A DNA stretch of 64,000 nt from Pantoea dispersa. GTDB taxonomy: Bacteria; Pseudomonadota; Gammaproteobacteria; Enterobacterales; Enterobacteriaceae. The stretch covers positions 1 through 64,000 of the forward strand of contig NZ_SCKT01000001.1 in assembly GCF_014155765.1 (NCBI RefSeq). The letters run 5' to 3'. Shown here piece by piece: positions 17,332 through 29,041 of this stretch; positions within the stretch are counted from its first letter, which is position 1, and every line of letters begins with the position of its first letter. The notes below the pieces were generated by a model. The model was not told the origin of the DNA and made no database searches. It saw only the letters and a program-made list of their open reading frames with translations. The position numbers and the translations under genes are program-made.

Positions 17332-17347
17332 CTGTAATAATATACAG
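17332..17347. promoter_or_regulatory. LexA (SOS) box upstream of int
   Basis: CTGT-AATAATAT-ACAG matches the LexA consensus fully and is preceded by TA and AT-rich bases. The nearest start codons are int (minus strand, 73 bases away) and the secreted protein gene at 17534 (plus strand, 187 bases away). The first is the likelier target, but the box could also belong to a phage gene lost at the junction. Confidence 0.8.
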
Positions 17348-17533
17348 CAACATGCAATTGAAAAATAAACACACTATTACAAGTTGCTGATTTATCTAAA
17401 TTTGCATTTAAGCTCCTGTTATCACTACACAATTCCTTGCTGGGGTTCTTTTTGTCTGCCGCTTCGCCATGAATAGCGCATTGGTGAAAAAGATGCTTTG
17501 ATTACTCTATGGCTTAACGCGCGGATAACGCTG

Positions 17534-18382
17534 ATGAAATCCCTCCCTTATGCTGTTGTGATTCTGCTGTTCCCCGTTGCCGGCGCGGCGCTGGCCGCCA
17601 GCAGCACCTGCCCGCCGCTGAGCAAAAACATCACCAGCAGCAACAACTGGATTATGCTGGGCGGCGATGCCAAAGGCGCGGTGCGCCAGGTGGTGGCCGG
17701 GGAGTTTGGTAAAGACGTCAACTCGCAGAAGCGCGTGCTCGGGCAGTTTGACCAGTGCGGCGATCTGATGGTGGCTGACATCACCTATGACAAAAGCGAA
17801 GGCAACGTGGTGCTGAGCATGGAGCAGCATATCGCGCGCGTGCAGCGCGGCTGGGTGGCTGACTATGCTTATCTGGTTAAAGTGACCCGCGCGGGCAAAG
17901 AGGAAGTGGTGGATAACCGGCAGGGCACTATCAGCTGGCAGATGGGGCAACACGGCAACATCATCAGCGCCTCGGACAAATTTACCAGCATGGGAAAAGA
18001 GGGCTTTACCGATACCACTTACCGCTACGATAAACACTTCCGACTGGAAAAAAGTATCGCGCGCGGCAGCGATGCTCTGACCAACGGCGAGAATACCTGG
18101 CGCTGGAATCCGCAGGGGCTGGTGGTGGCATCCACCAGCGCGCGCAGCAAAGAGACCTACAGCTACGATAATCAGTGGCGCGAACTGCGGCTGCACGGCA
18201 CCTCGACCACGCCGGTCAGCACTTTGCGCTCGGTGGATGAGTGCCAGTTGTGGGACGAGGTGGGCAATTGCACGCTGAGCTATTTGCATGAGACCGAAGT
18301 GTTTGCCAAAGGCACCATTGAGCGGCATCTGAGTTCGGCCTACAAATATCAGTACTGGGATCGTCCGGCGACGGACAATTGA
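17534..18382 (+). CDS. Predicted secreted protein of unknown function
   Basis: The 282-residue protein starts with a clear signal peptide (KSLPYAVVILLFPVAGAALA, cleavage after AlaLeuAlaAla). The mature part is beta-rich, with tyrosine-aspartate strand motifs (TTYRYDKHF, ETYSYDNQWRE) and three cysteines in the last third. The overall pattern faintly recalls the E. coli YnfC lipoprotein, but no lipobox is present, so I do not name it. An upstream TTG at 17498 is an alternative start that would bury the signal. It is the first gene beyond the prophage. Confidence 0.75.
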   Translation: MKSLPYAVVILLFPVAGAALAASSTCPPLSKNITSSNNWIMLGGDAKGAVRQVVAGEFGKDVNSQKRVLGQFDQCGDLMVADITYDKSEGNVVLSMEQHIARVQRGWVADYAYLVKVTRAGKEEVVDNRQGTISWQMGQHGNIISASDKFTSMGKEGFTDTTYRYDKHFRLEKSIARGSDALTNGENTWRWNPQGLVVASTSARSKETYSYDNQWRELRLHGTSTTPVSTLRSVDECQLWDEVGNCTLSYLHETEVFAKGTIERHLSSAYKYQYWDRPATDN

Positions 18383-18427
18383 TGCGCCGTCGCGTATGCT
18401 GTTCTGTGCACAACCCGGGAGCCCATT

Positions 18428-19048
18428 ATGACACTGATTATTTCATTCCTTTTCGCCATTACCCTGCTTACGCTGACGCCCGGCTTCGATACCGCGCTGG
18501 TGCTGCGTTCAGCGGCTGCGCAGGGCTGGCAGCGTGCCTCGGCGACGGCATTGGGCGTTACGCTCGGCTGTCTGGTGTGGGGTGTGGCGGTCGGGCTGGG
18601 CTTAGGCGCGCTGCTGCTGGCTTCGGAAATGGCTTATAACCTGCTGAAAGGCATCGGTGCCGTGTACCTGCTGTATCTCGGCGTCAGACTGCTGCTCAAC
18701 CCGCGCAGCACGGTGGCCAGCGGGCAGCAGGGGCAAAAGCGGGAAGAGCGCTATCTGACCTGCTTCGCGCGTGGCCTGACCGGTAACCTGCTCAATCCCA
18801 AAGTCGGGGTTTTTTACGTCACTTTTCTGCCGCAGTTTATCCCGGCCGGCGGATCGGTGGCACTGTGGTGCACGCTGATGGCGCTCACCCACATGGTGAT
18901 TGGCTTAGTGTGGAATGCGGTATTGATTAGCGGCAGCCAGTACTTTGCTCATCATCTGCGCCGTCCGGCAGTGTTAAAAGTGATGGATCGCCTGACCGGC
19001 TGCGTGTTTATTGGTTTCGCCGCGAAGCTGGCGCTGTCGCGGCGTTAA
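18428..19048 (+). CDS. LysE/RhtB-family amino acid exporter
   Basis: The 206-residue inner-membrane protein has about six hydrophobic segments and the family motifs LTPGFDTALVLRSA near residue 16 and GNLLNPKVGVFYVTFLPQF near 117. Relatives export homoserine, threonine, lysine or other small metabolites. The exact substrate cannot be read from the sequence. It ends four bases before the converging cmoB gene. Confidence 0.9.
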   Translation: MTLIISFLFAITLLTLTPGFDTALVLRSAAAQGWQRASATALGVTLGCLVWGVAVGLGLGALLLASEMAYNLLKGIGAVYLLYLGVRLLLNPRSTVASGQQGQKREERYLTCFARGLTGNLLNPKVGVFYVTFLPQFIPAGGSVALWCTLMALTHMVIGLVWNAVLISGSQYFAHHLRRPAVLKVMDRLTGCVFIGFAAKLALSRR

Positions 19049-19051
19049 GTA

Positions 19052-20751
<1,700 letters not shown>

Positions 20752-20823
20752 TTATCCGGAGAGAAAACGGAAAGGGCGCTATTCTGGCAGAAACTGCCGC
20801 AGGCTGCACCCGTTTCCCTGCGT

Positions 20824-21645
20824 TTAGAACAGGCTGGATTGCTGTGGCCAGGCGGGCAGCGGGCGCAGCGTCGGCTCCAGCTGTTGCAGTTGCGGCCACA
20901 GCGCCTGTAGCAGCGGAAACACCGCGCCCATATCCGGCGTGTGGATGAACAGCAGCGGGTCGCTGTCGTGCTGCCAGTCCGCCAGTTTTTGCTGCCAGAC
21001 ATCAAACAGCGGCAGGCTCTCCTCCACGCTGTCGCTGCCGATAAAGCGCACCATCGGCTGACCGGCAGTGCGCACCGCGTGCGTCGGCACACGCGGCTTT
21101 TGCGCGCGCGCATGCACGGCGGCCGGGCTGAGCGAGGCAGAGGCGTGCACCGGACGGCTGTCGAGTATCACCCGATTAACCCCGCGCTGATGCAGGCCGC
21201 GATTCAGCGCGCGCTCGGCCTCGCCTTTGGCAAAAAAGGCTGCATGGCGCACTTCAACGCCATAGTGAAAGCTGCGCGGCAGGCGATCGAGAAACGCCCA
21301 CAAATCTGTCAGCTGCGCCGGTGAAAAGGCGGCGGGCAGCTGCAGCCAGTACTGGCCGATGCGCTGGCTGAGCGGATCCAGCAGGCGCAGAAATTCATTC
21401 ACCAGCTCATCGCAGTTCTTCAGCGCCGCTTTGTGGCTGATGGTGTCAGGAAATTTAAAGCAGAAGCGAAAGGCGTCGTCAGTCATGTCATACCAGCGCT
21501 GCACCACTTCCGGTTTGGGCAGCGCGTAAAGCGTGGTGTTGCCTTCGACGCAGCCGAACAGCCGGGCGTAATCCGCCAGGGTTTCGATACCCAATACTCT
21601 CCAGTTGGCGTGCTGCCACTGCGGTAATCCAATACGAAGTGTCAA
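20824..21645 (-). CDS. yecE: DUF72 family protein YecE
   Basis: The 273-residue protein belongs to the DUF72 TIM-barrel family. Hallmarks are the FCFKFPDTISH segment near residue 62, and VEVRHAAFF near 152. Function is not established. Length equals E. coli YecE (272). In E. coli, yecE lies between aspS-yecD and cmoA; here yecD is absent, so yecE stands alone divergent from aspS. Confidence 0.93.
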   Translation of the reverse strand: MTLRIGLPQWQHANWRVLGIETLADYARLFGCVEGNTTLYALPKPEVVQRWYDMTDDAFRFCFKFPDTISHKAALKNCDELVNEFLRLLDPLSQRIGQYWLQLPAAFSPAQLTDLWAFLDRLPRSFHYGVEVRHAAFFAKGEAERALNRGLHQRGVNRVILDSRPVHASASLSPAAVHARAQKPRVPTHAVRTAGQPMVRFIGSDSVEESLPLFDVWQQKLADWQHDSDPLLFIHTPDMGAVFPLLQALWPQLQQLEPTLRPLPAWPQQSSLF

Positions 21646-21785
21646 AACTGCTCCTGCCTGCTGTGGCGCAGAAAATGCGCCGTACGTTACCCGGTTTTGC
21701 CACGGGCAGGAACCGATCGCGCGGCAAACGCTGACGATTTGTCCGCTTTGCGCGGGATCTGCTTATCCTGCCTGCCATTTTCCAT

Positions 21786-21791
21786 TATAAT
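21786..21791 (+). promoter_or_regulatory. Predicted -10 element of aspS
   Basis: A perfect TATAAT lies 85 bases upstream of the aspS start, in a region with no gene. The -35 (TTATCC, 17 bases upstream) is weak. Prediction only. Confidence 0.45.
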
Positions 21792-21875
21792 AGCCGCCTT
21801 TTTTGCGGCAGCATCTCAGAAGGTTACGCGGCCTGATGCTGTCTGGCAGCAGCGGCGAAGTTAAAAGGATACGTT

Positions 21876-23657
21876 ATGCGTACAGAATATTGCGGACAGC
21901 TCAATCTGTCTCATGTGGGTCAGCAAGTTACTCTCTGCGGCTGGGTCAATCGCCGTCGCGATCTCGGCAGCCTGATTTTTATCGACATGCGTGACCGCGA
22001 AGGCATCGCGCAGGTGTTTTTCGATGCCGATCATCAGCAGGCTTTCCAGCTGGCGTCTGAACTGCGTAATGAATTCTGTATCCAGATCACCGGTACTGTG
22101 CGTGCGCGTGAAGAGAAAAACCGCAACAGCGACATGGCAACCGGTGATATCGAAGTGTTCGCCCATGAGCTGAACATCATCAACCGCGCAGAACCGCTGC
22201 CGCTGGATTCTAACCAGACCAACAGCGAAGAAGCGCGTCTGACCTATCGCTACCTCGACCTGCGTCGTCCGGAAATGGCGCAGCGTCTGAAAACCCGTGC
22301 CAGAATTACCAGCTTCGTGCGCCGCTTTATGGACGGTGAAGGCTTCCTCGACATCGAAACCCCGATGCTGACCAAAGCCACGCCGGAAGGCGCGCGTGAC
22401 TACCTGGTGCCGAGCCGGGTGCACAAAGGTAAATTCTACGCGCTGCCGCAGTCACCGCAGCTGTTTAAACAGCTGCTGATGATGTCTGGTTTTGACCGCT
22501 ACTATCAGATCGTCAAATGCTTCCGTGACGAAGACCTGCGCGCAGACCGTCAGCCGGAGTTCACCCAGATCGACGTGGAAACCTCGTTCATGAGCGCCGA
22601 GCAGGTGCGCAGCGTGATGGAGCAGATGATCCGTGAACTGTGGCTGGACATCAAAGGCGTCGACCTCGGTGACTTCCCGCAAATGACCTTCGCCGAAGCG
22701 ATGAACCGCTATGGTTCCGATAAGCCAGACCTGCGTAACCCGATGGAGCTGGTGGACGTTGCTGACCTGCTGAAAAACGTCGAATTCCAGGTGTTCGCCG
22801 GCCCGGCAAACGACCCGAAAGGTCGCGTCGCGGCGCTGCGCGTGCCGGGCGGTGCCGCGCTGACGCGTAAGCAAATCGACGAATACGGCAGCTTTGTCGG
22901 CATTTACGGTGCCAAAGGTCTGGCGTGGATGAAGATCAATGCGCGCGCCAGCGGTTTCGACGGCGTGCAGAGCCCGGTGGCCAAATTCCTGACGCCGGAG
23001 ATCGTTGAAGCTATTCTGCAGCGTACCGACGCGCAGGACGGCGACCTGATCTTCTTCGGCGCCGACCGTGCCAAAGTGGTGGCGGATGCGCTGGGTGCAC
23101 TGCGCCTGAAAGTGGGCCGTGATCTGCAAATCACCAATGATAAAGCCTGGGCCCCGCTGTGGGTGGTCGACTTCCCGATGTTCGAAGAGGACGACGAGGG
23201 CGGCCTGGCGGCGATGCACCATCCGTTCACCTCGCCAAAAGCGCTGACGGCGGAACAGCTGGCGGCCGATCCGACGCAGGCGGTGGCTAACGCCTACGAT
23301 ATGGTGATCAACGGTTATGAAGTGGGCGGCGGTTCGGTGCGTATCCACAGCGGCAATATGCAGCAGACGGTGTTTAGCATTCTGGGCATCAGCGAAGAAG
23401 AGCAGCGTGAGAAGTTTGGCTTCCTGCTGGATGCGCTGAAGTTCGGTACCCCGCCGCACGCAGGTCTGGCATTCGGTCTTGACCGTCTGACCATGCTGCT
23501 GACCGGCACCGACAATATCCGCGATGTGATTGCGTTCCCGAAAACCACCGCGGCGGCCTGTCTGATGACTGAAGCGCCAAGCGAAGCCAACCCGGCGGCG
23601 CTGGCTGACCTCGGTATCCAGATCGCGCCGAAGAAAGTCACTCCAGAGACGAAATAA
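21876..23657 (+). CDS. aspS: Aspartyl-tRNA synthetase
   Basis: This class II synthetase charges tRNA-Asp. The 593-residue protein has the N-terminal OB-fold anticodon domain ([14 protein letters not shown]), motif 2 around [18 protein letters not shown] near residue 217, the bacterial GAD insert in the middle and motif 3 [15 protein letters not shown] near residue 530. Length fits the E. coli enzyme (590). The stop overlaps the nudB start (TAATG). Confidence 0.98.
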   Translation: MRTEYCGQLNLSHVGQQVTLCGWVNRRRDLGSLIFIDMRDREGIAQVFFDADHQQAFQLASELRNEFCIQITGTVRAREEKNRNSDMATGDIEVFAHELNIINRAEPLPLDSNQTNSEEARLTYRYLDLRRPEMAQRLKTRARITSFVRRFMDGEGFLDIETPMLTKATPEGARDYLVPSRVHKGKFYALPQSPQLFKQLLMMSGFDRYYQIVKCFRDEDLRADRQPEFTQIDVETSFMSAEQVRSVMEQMIRELWLDIKGVDLGDFPQMTFAEAMNRYGSDKPDLRNPMELVDVADLLKNVEFQVFAGPANDPKGRVAALRVPGGAALTRKQIDEYGSFVGIYGAKGLAWMKINARASGFDGVQSPVAKFLTPEIVEAILQRTDAQDGDLIFFGADRAKVVADALGALRLKVGRDLQITNDKAWAPLWVVDFPMFEEDDEGGLAAMHHPFTSPKALTAEQLAADPTQAVANAYDMVINGYEVGGGSVRIHSGNMQQTVFSILGISEEEQREKFGFLLDALKFGTPPHAGLAFGLDRLTMLLTGTDNIRDVIAFPKTTAAACLMTEAPSEANPAALADLGIQIAPKKVTPETK

Positions 23658-24088
23658 TGGGCTATAAACACCCGGTATCGGTGCTGGTGGTGATTTTTGC
23701 GCAAGATACCGGCCGGGTGTTAATGCTACAGCGGCGCGATGACCCCAGCTTCTGGCAGTCGGTTACCGGCAGCCTGGAGCCGGGCGAAACGCCGGTGCAA
23801 ACGGCGCAGCGCGAAGTGGCTGAAGAGCTGGCGATTGATATCGCCGCAGAGGGGCTGGTGCTGGAAGATTGCCACAAACAGATTGAGTTTGAGATCTTTC
23901 CGCACTATCGCCATCGTTATGCGCCGGGCATCACGCATAACCGGGAACACTGGTTCCGGCTGGCGCTGCCCGCCGAACGCCAGCCAGTGCTGAGCGAGCA
24001 CCTCGCCGCACAGTGGCTGACACCGGCCGCCGCCGCCGCACTAACCCGCTCGTGGAGTAATCGTCAGGCAATCGACGAATTTATCTGA
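23657..24088 (+). CDS. nudB: Dihydroneopterin triphosphate diphosphatase NudB
   Basis: NudB removes pyrophosphate from dihydroneopterin triphosphate in folate synthesis. The 143-residue protein carries a complete Nudix box, GSLEPGETPVQTAQREVAEE, at about residues 36-55. It follows aspS with a one-base overlap, as in E. coli, and precedes yebC. The Nudix fold leaves other nucleotide substrates possible, but the context supports nudB. Confidence 0.94.
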   Translation: MGYKHPVSVLVVIFAQDTGRVLMLQRRDDPSFWQSVTGSLEPGETPVQTAQREVAEELAIDIAAEGLVLEDCHKQIEFEIFPHYRHRYAPGITHNREHWFRLALPAERQPVLSEHLAAQWLTPAAAAALTRSWSNRQAIDEFI

Positions 24089-24095
24089 ATGCCCG

Positions 24096-24121
24096 CCACC
24101 GCGCGTTTTTCCGGTGGTTTT
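24096..24121 (+). terminator. Probable terminator after nudB
   Basis: CCACCG and CGGTGG enclose ten bases and are followed by four T. The remainder of the gap up to yebC shows no gene that I can support. Confidence 0.5.
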
Positions 24122-24329
24122 ATCGTTAAATTACAGACATACGGTGTAAGTCGAAAGATTTGCACCGCTAAAATAGAACAGTCAGGCGTCATCGGCGCAG
24201 CAAGGTTGTTCACCGCCAGCGCACAGCAACCGGAGCGTACATGAGTACGTGAGGATTGCGCGCACTGCCGGGGAACAAGATTGCCAGCAAGATAGCCTGC
24301 ACCCTGTTAAAGATCGGAGAATATGTAAG

Positions 24330-25073
24330 ATGGCTGGACATAGTAAATGGGCGAATACGAAGCACCGCAAAGCGGCTCAGGACGCCAAGCGCGGTAAAAT
24401 CTTCACCAAAATCATTCGCGAGCTGGTGACAGCGGCCAAGCTGGGTGGTGGCGATGCCGGCTCCAACCCGCGTTTGCGCGCAGCGATGGACAAAGCACTG
24501 TCCAACAACATGACGCGTGACACCATGAACCGTGCTATCGCGCGCGGCGTCGGCGGTGAAGATGACAGCAACATGGAAACCATCATCTATGAAGGTTACG
24601 GTCCGGGCGGCTCTGCGGTCATGGTGGAGTGTTTGAGTGATAACCGTAACCGTACCGTGGGCGAAGTGCGTCACGCCTTCAGCAAAACCGGCGGTAACCT
24701 CGGCACCGACGGTTCGGTCTCTTACCTGTTCAGCAAGAAAGGCGTGATCTCCTTCGCACCAGGCCAGGACGAAGATGCCGTGATGGAAGCGGCGCTGGAA
24801 GCCGGTGCAGAAGACGTCGTGAGCTATGATGATGGCGCGATTGACGTCTTCACCGCGTGGGAAGAGCTGGGCAGCGTGCGCGATGCACTGGAAGCCACCG
24901 GTCTGAAAGCCGACAGTGCTGAAGTGTCGATGATTCCATCAACCAAAGCGGAACTGGATGCCGAGACGGCACCTAAACTGCTGCGTCTGATCGACATGCT
25001 GGAAGATTGTGATGATGTGCAGGAAGTTTACCATAACGGTGAAATTTCTGATGAGGTAGCGGAAACGCTGTAA
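24330..25073 (+). CDS. yebC: YebC/PmpR-family protein (translation factor/regulator)
   Basis: The 247-residue protein has the invariant family start [18 protein letters not shown] and three alpha/beta domains ending in an acidic C-terminus. Family members bind DNA as regulators, and some have been shown to ease ribosome stalling on proline runs. It precedes ruvC by 37 bases, as in E. coli. I take the ATG at 24330; an upstream in-frame start has no support. Confidence 0.96.
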   Translation: MAGHSKWANTKHRKAAQDAKRGKIFTKIIRELVTAAKLGGGDAGSNPRLRAAMDKALSNNMTRDTMNRAIARGVGGEDDSNMETIIYEGYGPGGSAVMVECLSDNRNRTVGEVRHAFSKTGGNLGTDGSVSYLFSKKGVISFAPGQDEDAVMEAALEAGAEDVVSYDDGAIDVFTAWEELGSVRDALEATGLKADSAEVSMIPSTKAELDAETAPKLLRLIDMLEDCDDVQEVYHNGEISDEVAETL

Positions 25074-25110
25074 TGGCGTTACGCAAATCCCTGCAATACG
25101 GAGACGCGCT

Positions 25111-25638
25111 ATGGCGATAATACTCGGGATTGACCCCGGCTCGCGCGTCACCGGCTACGGTGTCATCCGCCAGACCGGCCGCCAGCTCAGCTATCTGGGC
25201 AGCGGCTGTATCCGCACTAACGTCACCGATCTGCCTTCCCGCCTCAAACTGATTTACGCTGGCGTCAGCGAAATCATCACCCAGTTCGCGCCGGATTACT
25301 TCGCCATTGAGCAGGTGTTTATGGCGAAGAACGCGGATTCGGCGCTCAAGCTGGGGCAGGCGCGTGGCGCGGCAATTGTCGCAGCAGTCAACCTTGATCT
25401 GCCGGTGTTTGAGTATGCGGCCCGTCAGGTGAAGCAGACGGTAACCGGCATCGGCAGCGCGGAAAAAAGCCAGGTGCAGCACATGGTGCGCACGCTGCTC
25501 AAACTGCCGGCCAATCCGCAGGCGGATGCCGCCGATGCGCTGGCCATCGCCATCACCCATTGCCACGTCAGCCAGAATGCGGCGCGCATGAGCGACAGCA
25601 AACTGGTGCTGACGCGCGGACGTTTGCGATCCGGTTAG
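25111..25638 (+). CDS. ruvC: Holliday junction resolvase RuvC
   Basis: RuvC cuts Holliday junctions that RuvAB have moved. The 175-residue protein has the RNase H-like catalytic acids: Asp8 in [14 protein letters not shown], Glu in [11 protein letters not shown] and the C-terminal pair in [10 protein letters not shown]. It is followed by a palindrome that serves as LexA box of ruvAB and as a hairpin with a T run. Confidence 0.98.
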   Translation: MAIILGIDPGSRVTGYGVIRQTGRQLSYLGSGCIRTNVTDLPSRLKLIYAGVSEIITQFAPDYFAIEQVFMAKNADSALKLGQARGAAIVAAVNLDLPVFEYAARQVKQTVTGIGSAEKSQVQHMVRTLLKLPANPQADAADALAIAITHCHVSQNAARMSDSKLVLTRGRLRSG

Positions 25639-25661
25639 CAAAAGCGTGGCCATTCAATAGG

Positions 25662-25677
25662 CTGGATATGCATCCAG
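25662..25677. promoter_or_regulatory. LexA box of ruvAB, also a terminator-like hairpin
   Basis: CTGG-ATATGCAT-CCAG is the variant LexA box known from the E. coli ruvAB promoter (CTGG...CCAG). The longer palindrome GGCTGGATAT/ATCCAGCC is followed by six T, so the same bases can fold into a terminator for ruvC transcripts. Confidence 0.85.
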
Positions 25678-25792
25678 CCTTTTTTATGATATACATAGCC
25701 GACATTTTACCTCCAGCAGGCGCGCGGTTGAGCGCGGTGTGGCAGGAGGCCGATGATTCAGACGCTTACACATACACTAAGGAATTGCTCAG

Positions 25793-26407
25793 GTGATTGG
25801 TCGTTTACGAGGCATTATTCTGGAAAAACAGCCGCCGCTGGTGCTGATTGAGGCGCACGGTGTGGGTTACGAAGTGCACCTGCCAATGACCTGCTTTTAC
25901 GAGCTGCCGGACATCAACCAGGAAGCAATTATCTTCACCCAGTTTGTGGTGCGGGAAGATGCGCAGCTGCTGTTCGGGTTTAACAGTAAGCAGGAGCGGG
26001 CGCTGTTCCGTGAGCTGATCAAAGTCAACGGCGTCGGGCCCAAACTGGCGCTGGCGATTCTTTCCGGCATGTCAGCGCAGCAGTTTGTCACGGCGGTGGA
26101 GCGCGAAGAGATCGCCTCGCTGGTGAAGCTGCCGGGCGTGGGCAAGAAAACCGCTGAGCGTCTGGTGGTTGAGATGAAAGATCGCTTCAAAGGCATGCAC
26201 GGCGACCTGTTTGGCGGCGACTCGGCGTTTACCCTGACCACGCCGTCGGCACAGCAGGATAACAACGACGCCGAGGCTGAAGCAGTTGCGGCGCTGGTAG
26301 CGCTGGGTTATAAACCGCAGGAAGCCAGCCGTATGGTCAGCAAGGTTGGCAAACCAGATGCGGATTGTGAAACCCTGATTCGCGAAGCCCTGCGCGCTGC
26401 TATTTGA
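25793..26407 (+). CDS. ruvA: Holliday junction branch migration protein RuvA
   Basis: RuvA binds four-way junctions as a tetramer and loads the RuvB motor. The 204-residue protein has an OB-fold start ([19 protein letters not shown]), helix-hairpin-helix motifs around [16 protein letters not shown] and [15 protein letters not shown], and a C-terminal RuvB-binding domain. It starts with GTG. RuvB follows 8 bases later. Confidence 0.98.
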   Translation: MIGRLRGIILEKQPPLVLIEAHGVGYEVHLPMTCFYELPDINQEAIIFTQFVVREDAQLLFGFNSKQERALFRELIKVNGVGPKLALAILSGMSAQQFVTAVEREEIASLVKLPGVGKKTAERLVVEMKDRFKGMHGDLFGGDSAFTLTTPSAQQDNNDAEAEAVAALVALGYKPQEASRMVSKVGKPDADCETLIREALRAAI

Positions 26408-26415
26408 GGTAATGC

Positions 26416-27420
26416 ATGATTGAAGCCGACCGCCTGGTCTCGGGCAGTTCTTTCACTGAGGAAGAGAGCCTCGACCGCGCTATTCGCCCCAAACTGCTGA
26501 CGGAATATGTCGGGCAGCCGCAGGTGCGCGAGCAGATGGAGATTTTCATCCAGGCCGCCAAACTGCGCGGCGATGCGCTGGACCACCTGCTGATCTTTGG
26601 TCCGCCCGGGCTGGGTAAAACCACGCTGGCCAACATCGTAGCTAATGAGATGGGCGTCAATCTGCGCACCACGTCCGGTCCGGTGCTGGAAAAGGCCGGT
26701 GACCTGGCGGCGATGCTCACCAACCTTGAACCGCACGACGTCTTGTTTATCGATGAAATTCATCGCCTGTCGCCGGTAGTGGAAGAGGTGCTGTATCCGG
26801 CGATGGAAGATTATCAGCTGGATATCATGATCGGCGACGGACCCGCAGCGCGCTCGATCAAACTGGATTTGCCGCCGTTTACCCTGATTGGTGCCACCAC
26901 CCGCGCAGGCTCGCTCACCTCACCACTGCGCGATCGCTTTGGGATTGTGCAGCGCCTGGAGTTCTACAATGTGCCGGATCTGCAGCACATCGTCGGACGC
27001 AGCGCCGCCTGCCTGGGGCTGACGCTGAGCGAAGAGGGCGCGCTGGAAGTGGCGCGTCGCGCGCGCGGCACACCGCGTATCGCCAACCGCCTGCTGCGCC
27101 GTGTACGTGACTTCGCCGAAGTGCGCGCCAGCGGCAACATGAGTGGCGAAGTGGCCGCCAGCGCGCTGGATATGCTCAATGTGGACAATCAGGGCTTCGA
27201 CTATATGGACCGCAAGCTGCTGCTGGCGATCATCGACAAGTTCATGGGCGGTCCGGTGGGGCTGGATAATCTGGCGGCGGCGATTGGTGAGGAGCGTGAA
27301 ACCATCGAGGACGTTATCGAACCCTTCCTGATCCAGCAGGGCTTTATTCAGCGCACGCCGCGCGGCCGGATGGCCACGCAGCACGCCTATAAGCATTTCG
27401 GCATCAGCCGCGAAGAGTAA
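26416..27420 (+). CDS. ruvB: Holliday junction branch migration ATPase RuvB
   Basis: RuvB is the AAA+ ring motor of branch migration. The 334-residue protein has Walker [10 protein letters not shown] near residue 62, Walker B FIDEIHRL near 111, sensor 1 GATTRAG and the arginine-finger region LRDRFG, then a winged-helix end. It forms the SOS-induced ruvAB operon with ruvA. A terminator follows. Confidence 0.98.
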   Translation: MIEADRLVSGSSFTEEESLDRAIRPKLLTEYVGQPQVREQMEIFIQAAKLRGDALDHLLIFGPPGLGKTTLANIVANEMGVNLRTTSGPVLEKAGDLAAMLTNLEPHDVLFIDEIHRLSPVVEEVLYPAMEDYQLDIMIGDGPAARSIKLDLPPFTLIGATTRAGSLTSPLRDRFGIVQRLEFYNVPDLQHIVGRSAACLGLTLSEEGALEVARRARGTPRIANRLLRRVRDFAEVRASGNMSGEVAASALDMLNVDNQGFDYMDRKLLLAIIDKFMGGPVGLDNLAAAIGEERETIEDVIEPFLIQQGFIQRTPRGRMATQHAYKHFGISREE

Positions 27421-27445
27421 CCGGCGTCACGCCGCCGGTTTTTTT
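27421..27445 (+). terminator. Terminator after ruvB
   Basis: CCGGCG-TCACGC-CGCCGG is followed by seven T directly behind the ruvB stop. It overlaps the 3' end of the converging znuB gene. Confidence 0.8.
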
Positions 27446-28212
27446 GCCATGCTGATAATGAACAGTACCGCAGCACACAGCACCACCGACGGACCGGCCG
27501 GAGTGTCGTAGCTGGCAGAAAAGGTCAGGCCACCGGTGACGGCAATGATGCCGATGAGCACCGCAAAGCCGGCCATCTGTTCTGGCGAACGCGAGAAGCG
27601 TCGCGCCGTGGCGGCCGGGATGATCAGCAGTGAAGTAATGATCAGCGCGCCAACAAATTTCATCGCCACACCAATGGTCAGCGCGGTTACCAGCATCAGC
27701 ATCAGGCGGGTACGCTGAATGTTTACGCCGTCCACCTGCGCCAGCTCCGGACTGATGGTCATCGACAGTAGCGAACGCCATTGCCACGCCATCACCACCA
27801 GCACGATTGCCACGCCGCCCGCCATCAGCGACAAATCATCCGGGGTGATCGCCAGCAAATCGCCAAACAGATAGGCCATCAAATCAACGCGCACGCCCTG
27901 CATCAAACTGACCACCACCAGACCCAGCGACAGCGCGCTGTGCGCCATAATCCCTAACAGCGTGTCGATCGCCAGATGCGGGCGTCGCTCCAGCCACACC
28001 AGCCCGAGCGCCAGACAGACAGTGACCAGAATCACCGCATAATAGGGGTTCACATTCAGCAGCAGACCAAACGCCACGCCAAGCAGAGAGGCGTGGGCGA
28101 GGGTATCGCCGAAATAGGACATGCGGCGCCAGACGACAAAAGAGCCGAGCGGACCGGCCGCCAGGGCCAGCAATACGCCGCCCAGCCAGCCGGGTAATAA
28201 CAGTTCAATCAT
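27427..28212 (-). CDS. znuB: Zinc ABC transporter permease ZnuB
   Basis: ZnuB is the membrane channel of the high-affinity zinc importer. The 261-residue protein has about eight hydrophobic segments and the family start [21 protein letters not shown]. The [17 protein letters not shown] segment near residue 190 is typical of ABC-3 family permeases. It overlaps znuC by four bases, and both are transcribed away from znuA. Confidence 0.97.
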   Translation of the reverse strand: MIELLLPGWLGGVLLALAAGPLGSFVVWRRMSYFGDTLAHASLLGVAFGLLLNVNPYYAVILVTVCLALGLVWLERRPHLAIDTLLGIMAHSALSLGLVVVSLMQGVRVDLMAYLFGDLLAITPDDLSLMAGGVAIVLVVMAWQWRSLLSMTISPELAQVDGVNIQRTRLMLMLVTALTIGVAMKFVGALIITSLLIIPAATARRFSRSPEQMAGFAVLIGIIAVTGGLTFSASYDTPAGPSVVLCAAVLFIISMAKKPAA

Positions 28213-28964
28213 GACGGGCCGTTTCCTTTGCGCAGAACAATGCGTCCCTGTAAATCGTGACGGTGATTATGGTGATGACGGTAAATCGCCAACTGCTGTG
28301 CGCCGCGCGGGCCAAACATGGCGATGAATTCCGGGTGCTGCGAGACGGCTTCCGGCGTGCCGGAACAGCAGATGTGATGGTTGAGGCACAGCACTTCGTC
28401 GGTCTTTGCCATCACCAGATGCAGGTCGTGCGAGACCATCAGCACGCCGCAGTTGAGCTCGCGTCGCAGTTGATCGATCAAGTCGTAGAGCGCCACCTGG
28501 CCGTTAACATCCACGCCCTGCGTCGGTTCGTCCAGTACCAGCAGCTGCGGCTGGTTGAGCAGGGCGCGCGCCAGCAGCACGCGCTGCGTTTCGCCGCCAG
28601 ACAGTTTTTGCAGCGGTGACTGCAGCAGATGGCCGGCCTGCACCCGCTTCAGCGCCGGCAGAATATCGTCACGGCGACTGCCGCGCGTCAGACGCATAAA
28701 GCGCTCAACGCTGATCGGCAGCGTCGGATCGATGTGCAGCTTTTGCGGTACATAGCCAATACGCAGCCCCGGCGCGCGGCGGACGCTGCCGCTGTCTGGC
28801 GCGAGCAGGCCGAGTACCGTGCGCACCAGCGTGGACTTGCCGGCTCCGTTGGGACCCAGCAGGGTGAGAATTTTGCCCGGCTGCAGCGCCAGGCTGATGC
28901 CTGCCAGCACCGCACGCTGGCCAAACTTCACCGAAATGTTTTCGAGTGTAACAAGTGACGACAT
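28209..28964 (-). CDS. znuC: Zinc ABC transporter ATPase ZnuC
   Basis: ZnuC drives zinc uptake by ATP hydrolysis. The 251-residue protein has Walker [12 protein letters not shown], signature [15 protein letters not shown] and Walker [11 protein letters not shown]. The His-rich end ([14 protein letters not shown]) is typical of enterobacterial ZnuC. I use the ATG at 28964 ([15 protein letters not shown]); six codons upstream is another ATG that would overlap the Zur region. Divergent from znuA. Confidence 0.97.
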   Translation of the reverse strand: MSSLVTLENISVKFGQRAVLAGISLALQPGKILTLLGPNGAGKSTLVRTVLGLLAPDSGSVRRAPGLRIGYVPQKLHIDPTLPISVERFMRLTRGSRRDDILPALKRVQAGHLLQSPLQKLSGGETQRVLLARALLNQPQLLVLDEPTQGVDVNGQVALYDLIDQLRRELNCGVLMVSHDLHLVMAKTDEVLCLNHHICCSGTPEAVSQHPEFIAMFGPRGAQQLAIYRHHHNHRHDLQGRIVLRKGNGPS

Positions 28965-28989
28965 GATATTTACGGGTTGCATTGAATTT

Positions 28990-29012
28990 CGAATGTTATA
29001 ATATCACATTCC
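28990..29012. promoter_or_regulatory. Zur box in the znuC/znuA divergent promoter
   Basis: GAATGTTATAATATCACATTC is nearly the Zur palindrome known from enterobacterial znu promoters (GAAATGTTATA-type half sites, centre ATAATAT). It sits between the divergent znuCB and znuA genes and should shut both off when zinc is plentiful. Confidence 0.85.
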
Positions 29013-29041
29013 ATCACCTGGTCACGATGGAATGACGCATT

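Larger units (their letters stand above)
1..17400. mobile_element. Prophage (right part), Mu/SfV-type contractile tail
   Basis: A run of phage tail genes in the order known from Mu and SfV is followed by lysogenic-conversion type genes, umuDC and a tyrosine integrase at 16171..17259. Low-GC morons sit inside or beside the tail genes. The left end, with head, packaging, lysis and immunity genes, is outside the window. The right end is not defined by a repeat I can see. Core genes begin after about 17.5 kb, so the junction should lie between the integrase start and 17534. The end given here is an estimate. Confidence 0.85.

Noticed and set aside
22452-23459. 335-codon open frame on the minus strand within aspS
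   Set aside because: Shadow of aspS; composition rich in His and Arg, no ribosome site and no family pattern.
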